Both the position numbers and the translations under genes were made by a program. DNA of 64,000 nucleotides. It comes from Schizophyllum amplum. Lineage: Eukaryota > Basidiomycota > Agaricomycetes > Agaricales > Schizophyllaceae. The number at the start of each line of letters is the position of its first letter. Position 1 is the first letter of the stretch. The notes beneath the pieces were generated by a model. That model was not told the DNA's origin, ran no database searches, and saw only the letters and a program-made list of their open reading frames with translations. The DNA lies in the NCBI GenBank assembly GCA_007026445.1, contig VDMD01000006.1:1225738-1289737 (forward strand). The letters are read 5' to 3'. Shown piece by piece: positions 9,680 through 20,843 of the stretch.

Positions 9680-12600
9680 ATGACCGCCGTCGCAGACCCC
9701 ACCGCGCTGGTGGACCCGCTCAAGACTGAGGACGCGTACGACGCGCCGAGTGTGCCCGAGGTGTTGGGCAAGATCAATGATGAGGAGGTATGTGGACAGG
9801 TGGGGTGGCCCCGGGCGCGTTCGCTGATGCACGAGCAGGTTGGTAAGCAGGTGAACGGGGACGCGAAGACGCGTGCGCCGGACATGGAGGTTTCTCTCAG
9901 CGGCGACACCCTCGTGAACGAGAGCAATGGGGTATGTGCTCTGCCTTTGTAGCCTTCTAGTTCTCTGACGCGCTTCGCGCAGCATGTTTTCGAGAAGGGT
10001 GACCTTGATGGCAAACCGGCAGACGTGGCACTTACGGAACAGGAGTCGGAGCTCGGGGAGGCCACCGACGAGCAGGAGGTGGTTGATGAGGTGCGCGACG
10101 CGTTATCTTGGCTGAAAATTATCATCTGACGCGTCGTCAGGCCCCGGTGGAGGAGACTAAGGCAAACAACGTCGCGGCAGCTGAGCACAATTCGAGCGAG
10201 GCGGCACCGGAGCCGGCATCCGAAGACACGATCGACGATGCGCCTGCCGCTGCCGAGGAGGCCGTCGCTGACGACGTCACTTCCGTCGCCGAAGACGTCC
10301 CTCCGGTCCTGGAGGATGTACCTCAGGTCGACGAGGCATCCGAAGTCCCTGTCGTGGAGGAGCCAGCGCCCATTGCGGAGACGGAGGTTGAGCCCGTTGC
10401 AGATTCGGATGCTACTTCAATCGCAGAGCCGGAGGTTGCACCTATCGCCGAGACGGAAGCCGCTCCTATCGTTGAGGAGCAGGCTCCTGCAGTCGAGGAG
10501 GTGACTCCTGCTGTGGAAGAGGCGACCCTCGTCGCTGAGGAGACCGTCGCTGCTGAAGAGGAGACTCCCGCTCCTGCCGCGGCTGAGCCTGAGGCCCCCG
10601 CTGCTGAAGCGGAGGCGCCCATTGTCGAAGAGACTGTCGCCCCTGCAGCAGTCGAGCCTGAGGCTACTCCTGACGTCGAGGCGCTTGTTGATGACGAAGA
10701 AGCAGCCGCAGATGAAGAAGCAGCTGTCGCCGACGAGGCGGCCGCTGTTGAGGCTGAGGCCTCGCCCGTTGAGGAACCTACCGTCGAAGAGTCGGCTGTC
10801 GAGGAACCTACTATCGAGGAGCCGACCGCTGAGGTGCCCGCCGCTGATGAATCGACCGTCGAGGAGCCGGTCGTTGAGGCGCCCGCCGCCGAGGAGCCGA
10901 CAGTCGAGGAGTCGGTCGTTGAGCAGCCTACTGTTGAGGAATCGACCGTTGAAGCGGAGCCGAACGTGGAGGCGCCTGTCGCCGCCACCGAGGAGGTGGA
11001 GATCAAGCAGGAAGAGGAAGAGGCCGAGATTCCCCAGGAGGATACCCCTGTCGAGCAGGAGGAAGCACCTGTCGAGCAGGAGGTGGCGCCGGTTGAGCAG
11101 GAGGAGACACCGGTCGAGCAGGAGGATACGCCCTTGGAGAAGGCGGAGACGCCCATCCAGCAGGAGGAGGTCCAGATCAAGCAGGAAGAGGAGGAAGCGC
11201 AGATCCCGCAGGAAGTGCCGATCAAACAGGAGGAGGAAGAGGTCAGCCTGGGCGACTTTACGCCGTCTGCTGCCGAAGTCGAACTGGAGGAGGCCGAGCC
11301 CGTTCAGGAGGAGGTCAAGCCTGTCGAGGATGAGGTCGAACCTGTGAAGGAGGAGCCCACCGTTACCATTGACGCCGTCGATGAGCCAATCATCGCCAGT
11401 GAGGAGCCAACCTCCGCTGTCGAGGAGGCGGCTGCGCCTGTCGTCGAGGAAGAATCGACTCCCGTCGTCAAGGAAGAGCCGATTGCTGCCGCTGATGAGG
11501 CTTCAGTCCCTGTCGTTGAATCTGTTGCGGCTGCAGTTGAGGAGGAGCCAACGCCTGTGGTCGAAGAAGAGCCGACGCCCGAGGTTCACGAACCGGCACC
11601 CGCAGTCGATGTGGTGGACGATGACGAACCCGCCGTCGTTCCCGCAGACTTATCCGAGGCCGTGACTGTTGCCGAGGATGTCAGCGCCGAGGCATCGGCC
11701 ACGCCAGAGGTCCCTGAGGCTACCGAGTCCTCCGTGGAGACGGCTGAGGAGGCCGTGTCTGTCGAAGCCACCCCTGACGTCGTCGACGCTACCGAGACGA
11801 GCCTCACTGACGAGGAGGCGGGAGCCAAGGACGCTGTTGTCGAACATATCGAAGTGGTCGGTGGGGAGGCCCTCGTTGATCCGGAAGAGGCTGTCAAGGT
11901 CGACACTGCTGCGCCTGAAGAGGAGACGCCAGAGGCCAAGCCTGTCGAAGACGCCGAGGACGTGCCGACAGACATTACGCTCAGCGTCGAAGCGCCTACA
12001 CCGGCGGAGGTGGAAGACGCGGAAGTGGAGGCTGACGGGGACGTCGTGCACGCCATCGAGGCGGCCGTCTTTGTGTCCGCTGCGCCCGAGGCGGCTGCGG
12101 AAGCCGAGGAGGTCGATGCAGCAGACGTCGACGTCGAGGCTTTGACCCCGGAACCTGACGAGGTCGTGCCGGACATCGTGGTGGCCTCAATTGCCGCGGA
12201 CGAACCTGCCATTGCTACCGAAGCCATCGACACTGCCCCAGTAGCCGAGGAAGCTGAGGCTGTCGCCGAAGCAATTGGGCCCGCTGCTGAGGCTGCTGAG
12301 GCCGAGCTTGCTGATGCTGGAGAGGCGGAAGCGCTGGCTGCTGCTGAGCCCGTTCTCTCGCCGGAGCCCGATGAGGTCGTCCCTGACGTTGTGGCTACCA
12401 CTTCAGCTTCGGCGGAAGAGCCTACTGTCGTCACGGAGATCATTGACACTGCGCCTGTCGCCGACGATGCTGTCGCCGCCGCTGAAGAGATCGTCCCCGA
12501 AGTCGAGTCTTCTATCATTCCAGCCGACGCTACGGAAGAAGCCCCCGTCTCCGTCGTCGAACCTGAGGGTGAGCAACCTGCGGAGGAGGCTTCTGTTGAG

Positions 12601-15151
12601 GAGGCTGCAGCCGTAGCGGACGATGCTGCGCTCGCGCCCTCGCACCCGGAAATCGAGCGTCCGTGGACTCCGTCATACAGTGTCACGCAGCAGGGACCGG
12701 GTATTCCAGAGGAGGAGGAGCCTGAGCTGCCTTCTCCGATCGCTGCGCCGGAGCCTGTCAGAGCAGTCGAAGCACCTACAGAGGTCCGTTCGTTTCTCGA
12801 TAGTCATGGTATAGTTACTGACAGGCTTTGGTAGCTCGAGGTGGTCGAGCCGGCACCGCGTCCGTGGACGCCATCCTACTCAGTGACCGTACAGGGAAGC
12901 ACGTCGCCTCACCCGGAGGAGCCCACCGAAGACGCCGCAGCGGCAGAGGAAGTCGAGGCCTTACCTGTCGAAGAGCCGACGGAGGTCAGCGAAGAGGTCC
13001 CTGTGCCTGTTGCTGCACCGGTCGCCGAAACTGACAACGCCACTCCTGATATCGTTCTTGAGGAAGTAGAATCCGCTGAGGTTCGTGTTTTGCTCGCATT
13101 CATAGCCTTCCTGACTGACTGTCATTCACAGAAGGCCGAGGAATTAGCCGCGGAGTCCGCTGCTGGCGGTCTTGAACGACCCAAGTCGCCCTACCCACAG
13201 TCCTACTCGGTCAGCGTTCAGGGCAGCCCCTCGCCGAGCGCAGCCGAGCTGCCCTCCGAGGAGGCTCCCGTGGCCGCTGAGATCGAAGATCAGCAGGAGG
13301 AACAGCCCGTTGTTCACCAAGCGGAGGATGTAAGTGCGCGTATGTGTTAGATTGGCATCCCCTAATCGTCTTCCATAGGCGGATTCGGTTGTCGAGTCCT
13401 CGGTCGAGCCCGAGGCTGAAGCAGAGGTGCAGCCTGCGGCAGTGGAAACTCCGGTCGTCGTCGAGGTAAGCGGTCATTCCCGCACTCGCTCTACACCAGG
13501 TGTTTGACGATGCATAACAGCCCGACGTTGAGGACGTCGCCCCCATCATCGAGACCTCTTCCGCTGCGCTGCCCGAGCAAGTCGAACGGCCGAAGTCGCC
13601 TTTCCCACCAGCGTACTCTGTAACGACCCAAGGACCGAACGAAGAGGAGGCCGAGCAGCCCTCGTCTGAACCGGAGGTCGCCGAGCAGCGCTCGCCTACA
13701 CCTGCTATCGTGTTGCCCGAAGAGGCCGCTGAAGATCACCATGTGGAGCGCCCGAAGTCGCCTTTCCCTCAGTCGTACTCAGTGACCTCTCAAGGTCCTG
13801 ATGACGAGCCTGAGCAGGAAATCGCTGCGCCAGACGCGTCCGACGAGCCCGCCGCTGGCCCCGTTTTCGAGGAGCAGCCCCAGCCTGCTGCCGAGCGCCC
13901 CGTGTCACCGTACCCGCGGTCGTACTCTGTTCTATCGCAAGGCCCAGGGGAGGAGACCAAGGACGTCGCAGAGGAACAGGAGCCTGCGGTCGAGACGGAG
14001 CTCGAACCCTCGGTGTCCGAAATCAAGCCCGCTGAGACGGAGGCTCGTCCCAAATCGCCGTTCCCGTCGGCCTACTCCGTCATGTCACAAGGACCCGGGA
14101 TGGAGCCTGAGCAAGCAGCGGAGTCGGAGTCTACTGAGGCTGAGGAGGCCGCCGCCGCTGAAGTACCCATTCAGAGGGCGGCAACGCCGTTGATTGTCAC
14201 TCCGCAAGCTGAGGTCGAGGATCCCGTCGATCGTCCCAAATCTCCCTTCCCGCAATCGTACTCGGTTTCTCGCCAAGGTAGCCCGAAGCCCATCGCACAG
14301 CAGCTGGAAGACATGGTCCAGGAGCAGGCTGAGCGGCCCAAGTCGCCATATCCTCAGTCGTACTCGGTTTCCAGGCAGGGTAGCCCTCGACCTCCTGAAA
14401 TCGAGGCGGGCGAGCCGCCTGTGGAGCGTCCCAAGTCTCCATATCCCCAGTCGTACTCGGTGTCGAGGCAGGGCAGCCCGATGCCTCCAGAGGCTGAGCC
14501 AGCGGTAGCGCAGGCTCCGGAAAGCAAGTTGACGGAGGTGAGATCATCGCGTTCTTCAATCCTTCGTTTCTGAACAACTTGTTTTCAGGTTGTTGCCCCT
14601 AGCGGAGATGCAACTATCGCTGCACCTGCTGAGGCTGTTGACCGTCCGAAGTCTCCTTACCCTCGCGCGTACTCCGTGTCGACACAAGGGCCCGGTACTC
14701 CCAACACCGAAAAGGAGATCGACGAGCAGCCTTCAGAGTTAGTCTCTCCCGTGGAATGGTATGTGTTCGCTCTTCCCGCGTACTGTTACAAAACTGATCA
14801 GACGTACATAGGACTGACGCGAACAAGGGAAGCTCGGGATCAGGGTCACGCAAGCGCCGCGGTTCAACTGCTTCGCGTACCTCCGCGAGCGGCTGGCTTT
14901 CGCCAACTGCGGCTCCTGAGTCCGTCCGTACCTCCCTGGAGGCGGCAAAGGGCGAGTTCGCGCGTACTACCGTCGCTTCCCCGGCCGCCTCTGCCCCCGC
15001 GACACCTGCCGACAGACATGACGAGCTATCGATCGACGAGGGCACGGAGGCGGAGGAGTCTGCGGCGGACGATTCGGAGGACGATTCGGACTCGGAGTCG
15101 GAGACGGACGACGAGGCACCGCGGCGCCGTCGGTGGTGCACGATTATGTGA
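9680..15151 (+). CDS. Large acidic Ala/Glu/Val/Pro-rich protein with 11 RPKSPYPxSYSVxxQG repeats
   Basis: Function not recognised. Ten exons with introns of about 50 nt: 9680..9787, 9839..9931, 9983..10090, 10141..12783, 12835..13080, 13132..13329, 13379..13465, 13521..14537, 14589..14758, 14812..15151; 1,669 residues. Exon 4 encodes about 880 residues of E/A/V/P-rich low complexity with repeats such as VEEPT, and three IKQEEEE sites that resemble SUMO-acceptor motifs. From the end of exon 4 onward a motif of about 15 residues recurs 11 times, starting with RPWTPSYSVTQQGP, later ERPKSPYPQSYSVSRQGSP; each copy has Ser-Pro or Thr-Pro and SYSV or AYSV. The C-terminus has a basic KRRGS patch, an acidic D/S/E run and RRRRW. 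There is no signal peptide or membrane segment, so it is probably cytosolic or nuclear. A GTGAGC overlapping the stop leaves a further 3' exon possible. Confidence 0.8.
12651..14710 (+). repeat. Eleven coding repeats of the SYSV motif
   Basis: Protein-level repeats within the gene at 9680-15151. Approximate starts: 12651, 12850, 13170, 13585, 13746, 13890, 14043, 14230, 14330, 14420, 14640. The two most N-terminal copies have RPWTPSYSV; the other nine have RPKSP or RPVSP followed by YP or FP. Spacers of 15-90 residues are acidic and variable, while the motif itself is conserved across separate exons. Confidence 0.85.
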
Positions 15152-15797
15152 GCGCGCTGATGTGCTATCGTTCCTTCCTTCCATCCCCTCACTCGATTCG
15201 CCTTGCTGTGGTGCCCGTTCCTCCCTCGCCATGGCTGGAGATTCTATCACACGAGCCCTCCTACTCCGGCTCCCTCAAGATTTTACGACATCTCATGACT
15301 TAGTACTCCTAATGTATATGACCATCTATTCTTCATCTTGGATCTATTCCTTTGCTATCCTGCCTTCTTCACATCTTATCCATCGGATTGCATTCATGGT
15401 TTCATCTTCTGTTGGATATGTGCAGTGCTTCGTATTCGAGCTCCAGTACATCGTGCTTGCTTTACATACTGGCCTAATAGTCGTACACTGCCCCTTGGCC
15501 CTGCATATCTCTTCAGCGTACAATGAACAGATGGCAATCACCACTCCGTTCGTTCGGAGACTTTCGTGCTCGCACGTTGTCGTCAAGCGAAACTTATACA
15601 GCAATCGCAGCTCGGTGCCTTTGTTCAAGTTTGTGTATGAGTGCATTTAGCCTTGATACATGGAGCAAATACGGATAACGATACAGAGCATTCCGAAAGG
15701 GTACAGACAGTGGGGAGAACGTGCTCGTAGGTATTGTTGCACAAGAAGAAGAAAGAAGATCACATGTGCCACTAGGAGAACATCGCTGCTCCCAAAT
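15152..15797. other. Intergenic between convergent genes
   Basis: The 3' flanks of the SYSV-repeat gene (plus) and the SUMO-like gene (minus). No supported ORF or repeat seen; presumably both 3' UTRs. Confidence 0.5.
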
Positions 15798-16511
15798 CTA
15801 CATGTGGACTCCGACCTGAGGAGCAGAAGTTACTTCCACCAAATTGCCATGAGCCAAAGACAGGCCTGCCACCGTATCCTCATCTGTGAATGTCCTACCG
15901 GAGATCGTGAACAGCAGTTCCCGCGCAGGCCGCCCGACTGACTGTGCCACGGCTTCCCTGAACCTGCGCATCGTCTGCGTCGAACGCAGGCGGAACGATA
16001 CGGTAAGCTGGCGCGGTGCCTCGTGTCGCACACACACTCGGACGTGGATGCTGGCACGATCTAGTAGTAAGAATGAACAGCCTTATAGCACACACAGATG
16101 AACGACATGGAGGGGATTACATACCATGAGGTGCCGTGCTATCTTGCGTAGCGACTGTGCCGAACGCGGGCACGTTCGAGAGGGAGCCGGAGGCAGCCGC
16201 AGACGGCGAAGATGATACACTTGAAGCAAATCTGCCTGCGTTGGTGGATGGCCTACCGTCTCGTAACGGGATACACGGCCGCGTAGTCGTTTGCTAAAAG
16301 TCAGCCGAAGCCCAACATTCCATCGTCAGACATGGCCATTATCTATTATGTGGAATCGACACACCTGTTTTTCAGGTGTCGAGTCCTGCAGGTGCTTTTC
16401 AGGTGACGGGACCGCATGGAACCCGCCGCATATCTTCGGACCGAGCGGGCACCAGGCGGGCACACGTGAAGGCGCAGACGGGTGTCCACGCCACATATTC
16501 GAACTTAGCAT
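15798..16511 (-). CDS. SUMO/ubiquitin-like domain protein, 5' part unresolved
   Basis: Two 3' exons are well supported: 16293..16125 and 16060..15798. They are joined by a GT-AG intron and preceded by an exon ending at 16365 (gtgtgt donor). The last exon encodes a ubiquitin-fold domain: an opening IHVRVCVRHEAP strand, then MRRFREAVAQSVGRPARELL, then SGRTFTDEDTVAGLSLAHGN and LVEV. The DEDT..L.L..G.LVEV order is that of SUMO and the Rad60/Esc2 SUMO-like domains. There is no C-terminal Gly-Gly after the domain (it ends VGVHM), so it would not be conjugated like SUMO; it is more likely an interaction domain. The middle exon is Ser/Ala-rich. The upstream exon (from about 16511, ending PEKHLQDSTPEKQ) joins in phase, but the true start is not clear. 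Confidence 0.62.
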
Positions 16512-17852
16512 GTTTTGAATTTTCAGCGGTTAAGCCTGCCCTCAAGTGACGCGCGGCCTCGGGGCAGCTCGGGCGCGCAGTCGGTTGCCGACTGCGCGTT
16601 CCTCTTCTTCGCCACACCCATGTCCTGCCCATGTCCTCCCCAAGTCCCGCCATGACTGTCGTGGTGTGAAGCTCACCTTCGTTGCTGGGCTGACCATTTA
16701 CCAGTCTCATGCACTGTCAGCCATTCTCCTCGCCCTTCCCCGGTGAGAACCGCGGCGTACTGGAAAACAGGTACGCGCTTCACCCGCTCACGCTCACTCT
16801 TGCGCCGCCTGACCCAATTGACCAGGACGACGTCGATGTCCGTAATCACTAGCTCCACGTCGTCCTTCATCACCTCAAGCGGCGTCTTACAGTGATCACT
16901 GCATGTTGGAATTGAATGAGGGCGGCGCTTACGAAGAGCTAGTGTACCGGAATGTACGTGCAGAGCGTCGCTTTCCATCCCTCAAGCTGACAACATCACG
17001 GTTTCATCGAAGATACCGCGGCGTAAAGCGTCGTTTTCCTTGCAGCCGTCGCAAGCGGCCGTGGCCTCCACGCCCCCCCCCCCCCTCTTCCCACCTATTG
17101 AAGCGACGACGTACAGCCGTAAACACACGGTAAGTACGATCCAATACTGATATTATGCCCCAGAAATGACTAACCCTGATCACAGATATCATGCTCTCGA
17201 GAGCCCTGGGATTGAATATTGAACGAGCGCGGTGTGCGCGCACCAGACTGGCGCGCGCGGGACTTTATGTACGACTTCGGTAGCTCCCGTGACACGTAGC
17301 ACATTTTTGTAGCCGTGTAGTACCGGTAGCATTAGTTCATTGCACTTGCAATATACGTAGCATTGCTCTTTCTATCATGCTCCAGTGTAAGAAGAGGCCT
17401 GTATTGGCAGGGTGGGAAGCAGCGCGGCAGGAATGCGCGAGCGGCGGGCGCGAGGTCACGTGTCCAACATACCCAACATCCACTGCCAGTCGCAGCGACA
17501 CCTGTAGTCCATATACACAACATCTCCAAAACAGATACATCAAAATAGCTGTGAACTGAGAAGCCCCGTTTATCTACATTTCAGCTATCCGTGGGTGGAT
17601 CTCGAGTGATCCTGGATGCACCTAAAATCTAGGTGTGGACTACGCGGCCGTGTATGCACCACTTGGCCCAGGGAACGGGATATGCACCACTCGGCCTGTG
17701 CCAGTCAAATTTTCATAAAAGCCCTAGATATCCGGTGTATCTGTAGCGCAGCATGACATCTACCGTAGCCTGAAAGATCATAGGGCAGGTGTATCTACAG
17801 CGAGAGGTAGAAAAATCAGAAGTAGCACGGCAACTCCCGAAAAGTGGTGCAT
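16512..17852. other. Region with possible upstream exons; otherwise unassigned
   Basis: A minus-strand open stretch at about 16700-16885 (beginning MKDDVELVITDIDVVLV) could be an earlier exon of the SUMO-like gene, but I found no convincing splice path. A C-homopolymer of about 13 lies near 17075. Nothing else is supported up to the MITE at 17853. Confidence 0.35.
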
Positions 17853-18323
17853 TAGAGACGATGAGCTAGACCGAAATTCGGCTTTTAATTTCCTTTTTGA
17901 GCCAGCCGAATTTCGGTTGTGGGCCATTTTCCCGCTTTGACCGGCGCATCCTCCCCGCCTGCGTCTTCTGCCATTCCCGCTGCAGTAAGCCCCGCAGAAA
18001 TCTGAAAATCGACACAGACAGCAAGGACATATCAAGGAATGTCTTAGCCAAAGCAGAAGCTGATCGGGGCTCTGTGAGGCAAGCTGTATGCATGGAAGCC
18101 ATAACAACGGATTTTGCCGACTTGCTCAAAAAGCGTGTCGCGAGCCTCTGGCTGAAGGGAAAGATGCCAGAAAATTCGTATGTGTGTTGATCTGTATGCC
18201 ACATATAATGTCGAAGTTTCGCAAGATACGAGTGTCTGTACGAGGAGCTGTCTACAAATTTCCGTTGTGGCAAAGCCGAATTTTTGAGCCGAAAAAGGAA
18301 ATCGGTCTAGCTCATCGTCTCTA
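17853..18323. mobile_element. MITE-like element 1, 471 bp
   Basis: A 22-bp perfect terminal inverted repeat starts TAGAGACGATGAGCTAGACC at 17853-17874 and recurs inverted at 18302-18323. Just inside, both arms carry short blocks in different order (ATTTCCTTTTT, GCCGAATTT). TA at each outer end would suit a TA target duplication. No transposase is encoded. Confidence 0.65.
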
Positions 18324-18522
18324 TTACGCTATCACCGTCTTTGCGCACAGACAGTACGGTCGTTGTCCAGTGATAATTCTCATAAATATTTGAGCAAAGA
18401 GGGAAGAGTCCTATTCATGGGCCTGATTATTTTCAGAGCAATCGAAGACAACGGCAGCGAGTTGTGGCCTGCAGACTCAAAGTGGTGCATATCCCGTTAC
18501 GGGACGGTAGGTATGACGTTAT

Positions 18523-18957
18523 TAGACCGTATTTGCACCAGGTTATATTGACTTTCGCATCTGAATTTTGGCCCCACTTCCAATGAAGTGCCCAATACAT
18601 ATGAAGAAGAGCAAACAAAAAACTGAGACAGCAAGATAATAATTCGATCCGAACATGAGCTCAGGGCACCCTTCAACGACCTCTATCAGGCCATCGGTAA
18701 GGTTTACGGACAGCGGCCTTTGGCCACGACGATGCGTGTACAGGTCCCCATCATCTGGGCACGATCCGGGCAGTCGAGCGCTGCTCACAGCACGCAAGAA
18801 GTCCGCGGAAGCGGGTACCGTCGTTTTGAATATATTGGAGGCCGCGCGGTCTGTATTCTCGGCTCTTCAAAAATCATCAACGGCCGAATTTCCAGTACAT
18901 CTGAGCGCCGCGTAAGTGCAATACAAACCCAATATAACCTGGTGCAAATACGGTCTA
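18523..18957. mobile_element. MITE-like element 2, 435 bp
   Basis: A 28-bp perfect inverted repeat: 18523-18550 (starting TAGACCGTATTTGCACC) and 18930-18957. The ends are TA, as in MITE 1 200 bp away. No transposase. The right half of the element lies inside the 3' end of a minus-strand ORF. Confidence 0.7.
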
Positions 18958-20530
18958 TTATCTGCACTGGAGCCTGCTGGCGCAAACGGCGATCTGGAAG
19001 GCGCAGAACAGCTCGACGTGGGGCGCAAGGGAGTGCTCCATGCAGTCCGGATCCTCTGTCGTAATACTGAAAGCACCAGAGTGGACAAATCCAAAAGGGT
19101 TTCGCGCGCTGATGACCGAGTTGACGCAACCACTGGTGTAGCGGAGTCGGTCAATGACATTTGCGCAGGACGACCGAACATGGACGCGACCGTGTCGGGA
19201 TTGGCGAGGCGCACAGTGGGCGGCAGCCCAGGAGGACTTGGGGGCATAGCAACGGTGTTTGCAGATGTGGCAGATGTAAGCGGCTGAGGTGCCGACGGAA
19301 TCGTCGGTACCTGAGCCGTGCTGCTGGTCTCGTTTGTCGCGCTACGGGCAGTCGATCTCGACGAGTCCGCCTGCGTAGGATGTAGACTTGCTGTATGAGA
19401 AAGGACGCGTGCCGATGACGACGGCGCGGCCTGAGAGCGCTGCGTAGACAAGCTTGTCGTGGAGGAAGGCAGTATCGCGTTCGTGGAGGAGGTCCCTGCC
19501 GCCGTTACCGACGATCCTGAAGTCTGTATGATGCGCGTGGGGGTGCGCGCGACTGTCGCATACGGAGTTGCTTGAGTACGGCCTGCGTGCAAAGGAGGAT
19601 GGGAGACTCTGGAAGTCGTGACGCGTGGCGAAGATGCACTGGTGTATGCTGTGCCGCTCGAGCTGTACGCTCCCGCATGACGTGGGTTGCTCGTCGTGTT
19701 CCGGGCTTCGAGCGGCGCTGGCACATGGACACTTCTTAAGACGCCGTCCATCGAGCTCCTCGATGGCCGATTCCCTGAGTTGTAAGTCACTTGTGATCCC
19801 AGAGACGTGCGCGCTGGAAGCGTAGTGGTGTCCGCCTCGTTGTCACCCCAGACGCAGAACTCCTGACGACGTGTATCGTGTACACTCTGCCCTTGAGATG
19901 GTGCCAAACCCCGGCTGTGATGTTCACAAGCCGTCTATCGCATGCGGTGACATCTCCTGTTTGCAGTCGAAAGCTCGATGATGGGGGTAGTCGGAAAGTA
20001 GTTCGAGCGCAGGCAATTGCATCCTAGTAAAGGCTCAGTGGTGAGTTTGAAGATGGTTATAGTGCTGAGGAGTGTTTGGAAAAAACAGCCAGGCCGAGGC
20101 GGGGTGAAGGACTTGGGAAGATGTGATCATTGGTAAAGGTTCTGCATCCGTCGTCGAAAGGAAGAAACGTTCACCTCGTATGTGTCTGGAAGCTCGACCA
20201 GCTCTGCCACCCCGTCGAGCATAAAGGTGATCAAAGGAAGGTCTGCTCCGTTCGTCGTCCTCCTTCCGCGTCATTGTGGAGGACCTTGCGCCACGGTAGA
20301 AGACGGTATTCGTGCGCGCCGAAAGCGCGTCAGTGTTTGTTCTGGGGGCATATTGACTGCCAATGCACGCGTCTTGCTTGCCCAATTTTCTGATATCGTG
20401 AGACTCGGAGCGCTCGAGTCAATGAACAGAGGCAGTTGCGAAGTGAAGAGGGTAGTCACGATCGACGCGTCGCTAATGAGGGAGGCGAAGATCGGTACGC
20501 CCCGCGTGACAGTCACGAGGTCGTGGGACT
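18867..20530 (-). CDS. Hypothetical Ser/Thr-rich protein, uncertain gene model
   Basis: No recognised family. The main open stretch is 19907..18867 on the minus strand, rich in Ser, Thr, Ala and Pro. The last ~31 codons (from about 18960) are read through MITE 2 and its flank, so the original C-terminus is probably lost or altered. Likely upstream coding pieces: 20530..~20316, containing GVPIFASLISDASIVTTLF, and after a probable intron DLPLITFMLDGVAELVELP ending at a GTGAAC donor near 20177; then an open stretch near 20115-19930. The hydrophobic and amphipathic upstream pieces look coding, but splice phases do not all close and no clear ATG was found. It could also be two genes or a decayed one. 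Confidence 0.4.
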
Positions 20531-20843
20531 ATACGATAGTTGAACTTCGCAAGTTCGCCCAGCGAATTACCTTTCCCGATTTTGCATGAATATGTTACTA
20601 CGGGCTCAGATTGCAGTCCCTCTTAGAGAGAGCATCAGCCAAAAAGTCAGAATAAATTATCGCAAATAAGCGTATAAGTTAAGACTGTTAAGTGCGTAGC
20701 GCCAATAACTACAAGATGGATATGCGGATTGCTGGACTCCACAGCAACACACGCGCTGCGCCGCATCGCCTCAAGCCATTCGAAGTCATCCACTAGGGGG
20801 TCTCTCATGACTGTAGTCCCATCCGCCTATTCGAGGTACTCCT

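Noticed and set aside
10323..11225. Long minus-strand ORF of Ser/Thr/Gly-rich sequence opposite the acidic exon
   Set aside because: It is the antisense shadow of GC-rich Glu/Ala/Val codons; the plus frame has consistent introns and conserved motifs.
11586..12686. Second long Ser/Ala/Thr-rich minus-strand ORF
   Set aside because: Same antisense effect of the low-complexity coding exon of the SYSV-repeat gene.
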